A stretch of DNA of 11,534 bases, taken from positions 1-11,534 of the forward strand of contig LFTM01000320.1 of the NCBI GenBank assembly GCA_001513505.1, in the 5' to 3' direction. The notes under the pieces were generated by a model. The model saw only the letters and a list, made by a program, of their open reading frames with translations, was not told the DNA's origin and did no database searches. Every line of letters begins with the position of its first letter. Position 1 is the stretch's first letter. Of this stretch, positions 9,094-11,534 are shown piece by piece. A program made the translations under genes and the position numbers. The stretch is from Clostridiales bacterium DTU092. Lineage in GTDB: Bacteria > Bacillota > Clostridia > Caldicoprobacterales > Caldicoprobacteraceae.

Positions 9094-9859
9094 AAGAATA
9101 CTCGACCGTGAAATTAAAGAATCACTTATAAGGGCAACAGATGGTTTGATGCCGATGAAAGAAGAAATATGGAAAAACATTCAATCTAAAATAGAATCTG
9201 ATACCAGACCAAGGAGTGTAAGGAGCATGAGGAGAAGAAAAAAGGCCAGACGGAGACATATACTCTCCAGCATAAGCTTAACGGCAGCGGCAATTATAAT
9301 GGTACTTGCTATCGGCACAAATGCCGGAAGGGCGGCCGTAGCCAGAATCAGGGATATACTGCTTCCAGAAAAGGATATAGTTCAGGAGATAGAAGGAGAA
9401 AAAGAGGACACTAAAGTAAGTCTGCATGAGGGTAGTGATAGCGACTATATAATATATATTGATGAAAGCAATTACAAAATGGTAAAGCAGGATGGAAAGG
9501 ACAGAATCGTTCCAAAGGTAGAGATCGGTCCGGAATATCCGGAAGTATACCTGGAAATCCAGCATGTTAAAGACAAATCACCGGTGGATGTTGCGAGAGA
9601 GGTAGAAGACGATTTAAAATCTTCCTTCGAAAACGTTGAAAATTACGGAGTCGTTGAAGAACCAATAAAATCAATATACCTGCACGCCCGTGACGGATTT
9701 AAACACAATGACCCGGTTGTCTCCTATTACATTGTGGATGATAACCAGGGAGGCGCTTTTGTTATAAAACAGCATCTCTTTTTAGAAGCTGCAGAAGGCC
9801 ACGGCGTAAGATTTTACCATATGCTCAAAGAGTTCAAAGTCATCAAATCCCAGGAATAA
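9086..9859 (+). CDS. Putative membrane anti-sigma factor with unrecognised extracytoplasmic domain
   Basis: The 257-residue protein starts inside the end of the sigma gene, with AAGGAGG about 8 nt before its ATG. Residues 1-57 are a charged, probably cytoplasmic segment with a strongly basic stretch (41-58, RRRKKARRR). Residues 59-78 are one hydrophobic helix (SISLTAAAIIMVLAIG). The remaining 175 or so residues are acidic and should lie outside the membrane. Position, overlap and topology point to an anti-sigma factor that holds the ECF sigma at the membrane. The zinc-binding HxxxCxxC motif of ZAS anti-sigmas is absent. The segment NAGRAAVARIRDILLP just after the helix and the repeated acidic strands of the outer part are not a domain I can name, so the signal it senses is unknown. 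Confidence 0.8.
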   Translation: MDERILDREIKESLIRATDGLMPMKEEIWKNIQSKIESDTRPRSVRSMRRRKKARRRHILSSISLTAAAIIMVLAIGTNAGRAAVARIRDILLPEKDIVQEIEGEKEDTKVSLHEGSDSDYIIYIDESNYKMVKQDGKDRIVPKVEIGPEYPEVYLEIQHVKDKSPVDVAREVEDDLKSSFENVENYGVVEEPIKSIYLHARDGFKHNDPVVSYYIVDDNQGGAFVIKQHLFLEAAEGHGVRFYHMLKEFKVIKSQE

Positions 9860-9864
9860 TCCGA

Positions 9865-9909
9865 GAAATAGAAAAGGAGAATGGTTGTACCATTCTCCTT
9901 TTCTATTTC
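9865..9909. terminator. Perfect 21-bp bidirectional terminator
   Basis: Arms of 21 nt (9865-9885 and 9889-9909) are exact reverse complements around a 3-nt loop. The core AGGAGAATGGT/ACCATTCTCCT is flanked by an A-rich left side and TTTCTATTTC on the right, so a stem plus U-tract exists in both directions. It separates the plus-strand anti-sigma gene from the convergent minus-strand PPC-domain gene. Confidence 0.88.
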
Positions 9910-9931
9910 AGTTAAACTGAGATTCTTATAG

Positions 9932-10336
9932 TTACTCCTTACGAGTCACCAGCTGTAGAATATTTTTTTCGTTACGTACCCTCATCAAATCCATGGACTT
10001 CACTTCAACTATAACTATTTCAGCCAGATACAACACCCTGCAGCCGGGCTCCAGGTGTCCCGCGTAGGCTTTTTCAGAGTCGGATACAACCGCATGCAAA
10101 TGAGGTTCCCCGTTTGCTATTATGCCGTCTATGGAGGCTAGTTCCAGCGGCACATCGTCCCAGCGTTCAAAATGTTCCACCGGTGGATAACCTGTGGTCA
10201 TTACCATATGTAGCGTACATTTGTCCAGGGTTCCGATTCCGGACACTACCACGGCATCCTTTATTCCTTCATCAGCTATCAGCTGATTGATACTTTCAAG
10301 GACCATGTCTCCCTGATCCAGCCTTAATACAAACAC
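9932..10336 (-). CDS. PPC-domain (DUF296) protein
   Basis: The protein is a stand-alone PPC domain (plant and prokaryote conserved, PF03479). These bacterial proteins form trimers of unknown role; in plants the domain is part of AT-hook proteins. The sequence shows VFVLRLDQGD at the start, VSGIGTLDKCTL near 31-42, and the histidines of GEPHLHAVVSD (H79, H81) and GHL (H94), which could bind a metal. The frame starts with GTG at 10336 (134 residues), with a weak GAGGA 10 nt upstream. However, the residues just before it, FSTEEIGR, look like the normal family N-terminus, and a much better GGAGG site lies 8 nt before a TTG at 10369; that frame is broken by TAG at 10361-10363. The gene follows the RraA-like gene and probably shares its mRNA. 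Confidence 0.85.
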   Translation of the reverse strand: MFVLRLDQGDMVLESINQLIADEGIKDAVVVSGIGTLDKCTLHMVMTTGYPPVEHFERWDDVPLELASIDGIIANGEPHLHAVVSDSEKAYAGHLEPGCRVLYLAEIVIVEVKSMDLMRVRNEKNILQLVTRKE

Positions 10337-10360
10337 CCTTCCAATTTCCTCAGTAGAAAA

Positions 10361-10383
10361 CTACTTCAAAAATTTCACCTCCC
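10361..10383 (-). promoter_or_regulatory. Ribosome binding site and TTG start cut off by TAG, before the PPC-domain gene
   Basis: On the minus strand GGGAGGT (10383-10377) is followed, 8 nt after GGAGG, by TTG AAG TAG TTT TCT. The frame is that of the PPC protein. The spacing is ideal for initiation at TTG 10369, yet the third codon is TAG. Either translation starts later at the GTG at 10336, or a sense codon has become TAG. Confidence 0.45.
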
Positions 10384-10386
10384 GCC

Positions 10387-11085
10387 TTATTTAACCGTAT
10401 CATCCAGCTCCCAACCGAGAGATTCATAGAGTTTTCTTCTGCCTACTTTGTCATTTTCCAGCTCCCGTCGTGCATATTTTGCTACATCATAAGCCTTATC
10501 CCTGGGTACTACAATAACACCGTCTCCGTCTGCAACTACTATATCTCCGGGATTTACAACAACTCCGCCTACATGTACCGGAATATCCTTGGCATCATAA
10601 CGGAGTCTTCCCTGTACCATTCCCTGAGATACAAACCGCGACCATACAGGTACCTTCTGTAGAATCAGTTCATCAGTATCCCGTACCCCGCCTTCTATGA
10701 CATAACCCCTGGCTCCCTTTCTGAATCCGTCTAAACCGTTGTTAGAACCCATAAGCCCAGCGTTTACACCGCTTTGATCTATTACTATGAAATCGCCGGG
10801 TTGTATATCCTCCATCCACGGATAAATACAGACATTACCATAATACCATTTAACCCATTCGGTATATTCCTCAGGACTCATCTTTGGAACCGGTCCATCA
10901 AAGGGCAAATAACGTACAGTTCTGGCAATGCCGATGACCCTTGTTCTGAACAGCGGGCGCATATCATACGACATGCTTCCATAGTCATGCATCATATTCC
11001 AGTCCATGCCATCCCTTACATCGGCTACACGTAGCCCATCAAAAAGTTCTAATAATTCTTTTCTTTCAGCCTTGGACATGTTCAC
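10387..11085 (-). CDS. RraA-family protein (HMG/CHA aldolase-like or RraA-like)
   Basis: The 232-residue protein belongs to the RraA/4-hydroxy-4-methyl-2-oxoglutarate aldolase fold family, formerly annotated as demethylmenaquinone methyltransferase. Members are divalent-metal aldolases or decarboxylases acting on 2-oxo acids, or regulators of RNase E in proteobacteria. Visible features are GSNNGLDGFRKGARGYVIEGGVRDTDEL, the family's active-site region with R135 and D136, and the swivelling-domain strand DGDGVIVVPRD. It is longer at the N-terminus than RraA itself. I chose the GTG at 11085 (MNMSKAERKELLE) because GGGAGGA lies 6 nt upstream; the ATG at 11109 would put that site inside the coding sequence. 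A role in 2-oxo acid breakdown is more likely than RNase control, but the substrate is not known. Confidence 0.88.
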   Translation of the reverse strand: MNMSKAERKELLELFDGLRVADVRDGMDWNMMHDYGSMSYDMRPLFRTRVIGIARTVRYLPFDGPVPKMSPEEYTEWVKWYYGNVCIYPWMEDIQPGDFIVIDQSGVNAGLMGSNNGLDGFRKGARGYVIEGGVRDTDELILQKVPVWSRFVSQGMVQGRLRYDAKDIPVHVGGVVVNPGDIVVADGDGVIVVPRDKAYDVAKYARRELENDKVGRRKLYESLGWELDDTVK

Positions 11086-11417
11086 AATAATTCCTCCCTT
11101 AATATTCATTTATTTTTGCTTTTATTGGAAAGATTAATATTGGACAGACTTTGTGGATCTAATAATATGATTGCATAATTGACGCGGATATATGATCATG
11201 TTTCCATTAAAGTTTACAATAAAACACCCAAAATTGCAATGCATAAACTGGCAATAGAACACGTATTATATTGCCCCATATAAAGAAGAATACTATTCCA
11301 ATCACTTAAGTTCAATGCTAGAAATAAGCAAAACTCGCTCCAGGCCTCCACCAAAACTCACTTACGCTCAGACATTGGTTCCTGCTGTCTTCCGCTTCGC
11401 TCAAACAGTGACCCGGA
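11086..11417. other. Intergenic spacer: AT-rich upstream part and a repetitive part after zwf
   Basis: No gene is supported here. Positions 11110-11320 are AT-rich and presumably carry the promoter of the RraA-like gene. Two loose minus-strand candidates are TTGAAC-17-TATTCT and TTGCAA-17-TAAACT, neither convincing. Positions 11329-11403 contain an imperfect repeat, listed separately. No U-tailed terminator is visible after the glucose-6-phosphate dehydrogenase stop. Confidence 0.6.
11329..11403. repeat. Imperfect short tandem repeat
   Basis: Read on the minus strand, three units resemble one another: TTTGAGCGAAGCGGAAG, TCTGAGCGTAAGTGAGTTTTGG and TGGAGCGAGTTTTGC. GAGCG recurs about every 29-33 nt (cores at 11403-11399, 11370-11366 and 11341-11337). 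On the plus strand CAAAACTC occurs twice. The composition is more GC-rich than the neighbouring spacer. It could be a fragment of a dispersed intergenic repeat; no coding function is supported. Confidence 0.35.
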
Positions 11418-11534
11418 CTATACTACGTGCCACTGGCGTCCGTCATTTTCTATTAGTTTTCTGGCTCCATAAGGGCCCCATGTGCCGGCGGGATAATTTG
11501 GAAAGATAGGCTTTTCATCCGCCCATGCCCTGGC
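11418..11534 (-). CDS. zwf: Glucose-6-phosphate dehydrogenase, C-terminal 38 residues (partial)
   Basis: The window ends inside this gene. The visible frame ends FPNYPAGTWGP, then YGARKLIENDGRQW and HVV before a TAG at 11418-11420. The segment PNYPAG-WGP followed by a short helix and DGR-W is the characteristic end of glucose-6-phosphate dehydrogenase, the first enzyme of the oxidative pentose phosphate pathway, which reduces NADP. Only the tail is present, so start, length and catalytic residues cannot be judged. It lies on the same strand as the RraA-like gene but 332 nt upstream, so co-transcription is uncertain. Confidence 0.85.
   Translation of the reverse strand, partial: ARAWADEKPIFPNYPAGTWGPYGARKLIENDGRQWHVV

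Noticed and set aside
11195..11215. Catabolite (cre-like) site in the spacer
   Set aside because: ATGGAAACATGATCAT lacks the central CG and has a second mismatch to the consensus.
11315..11509. Plus-strand 64-codon open frame
   Set aside because: It lies antisense to the zwf tail and over the repeat, has no ribosome binding site, and its composition looks non-coding.

Overview
The window reads as chromosomal DNA of a moderately AT-rich Firmicute, probably of class Clostridia. The evidence is the strong AGGAGG-type ribosome binding sites, a T-box leader, a ykkC-family riboswitch, a short class I ketol-acid reductoisomerase, the LeuC type of about 420 residues, and an adjacent leuA-cimA pair. 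No genus is claimed. There are no transposase, phage or CRISPR genes.

Layout. Positions 1-91 hold the first 30 codons of a small, probably membrane-anchored protein on the minus strand. Positions 219-7748 are one tight minus-strand operon for branched-chain amino acid synthesis, transcribed right to left: ilvN, ilvC, leuA, cimA (citramalate synthase), leuC, leuD, leuB, ending near a 16-bp inverted repeat. It is driven by a near-consensus promoter (TTGACA, 17 nt, TAGAAT) at 8338-8366. The leader is about 580 nt and carries two RNA switches in series: a ykkC-family aptamer, most likely the ppGpp class, with its own terminator-like hairpin, then a complete T-box whose best specifier is CUC (Leu). 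Divergently, 8554-9859 encodes an ECF sigma factor and an overlapping single-pass membrane anti-sigma factor with an unrecognised outer domain. A perfect 21-bp hairpin then separates this pair from a convergent minus-strand pair, an RraA/HMG-aldolase-like protein and a PPC (DUF296) domain protein. The right edge holds the last 38 codons of glucose-6-phosphate dehydrogenase, with a 330-bp AT-rich, partly repetitive spacer between.

How the genes work together. LeuA and CimA make the first intermediates of the leucine route and of the threonine-independent isoleucine route. LeuC, LeuD and LeuB serve both. IlvC and IlvN belong to the shared valine/isoleucine/leucine steps. The two RNA switches would make expression depend on both stringent-response alarmone and uncharged tRNA-Leu. 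ilvB and ilvD are not in the window.

Points deserving a second look: (1) the tandem ykkC/T-box leader; (2) an in-frame TAG in leuA with 27 recognisably LeuA-like codons after it; (3) the conserved N-terminus of cimA has no start codon in its frame; (4) another in-frame TAG lies at the expected N-terminus of the PPC-domain gene. Items 2-4 may be real mutations, recoding or sequence errors.
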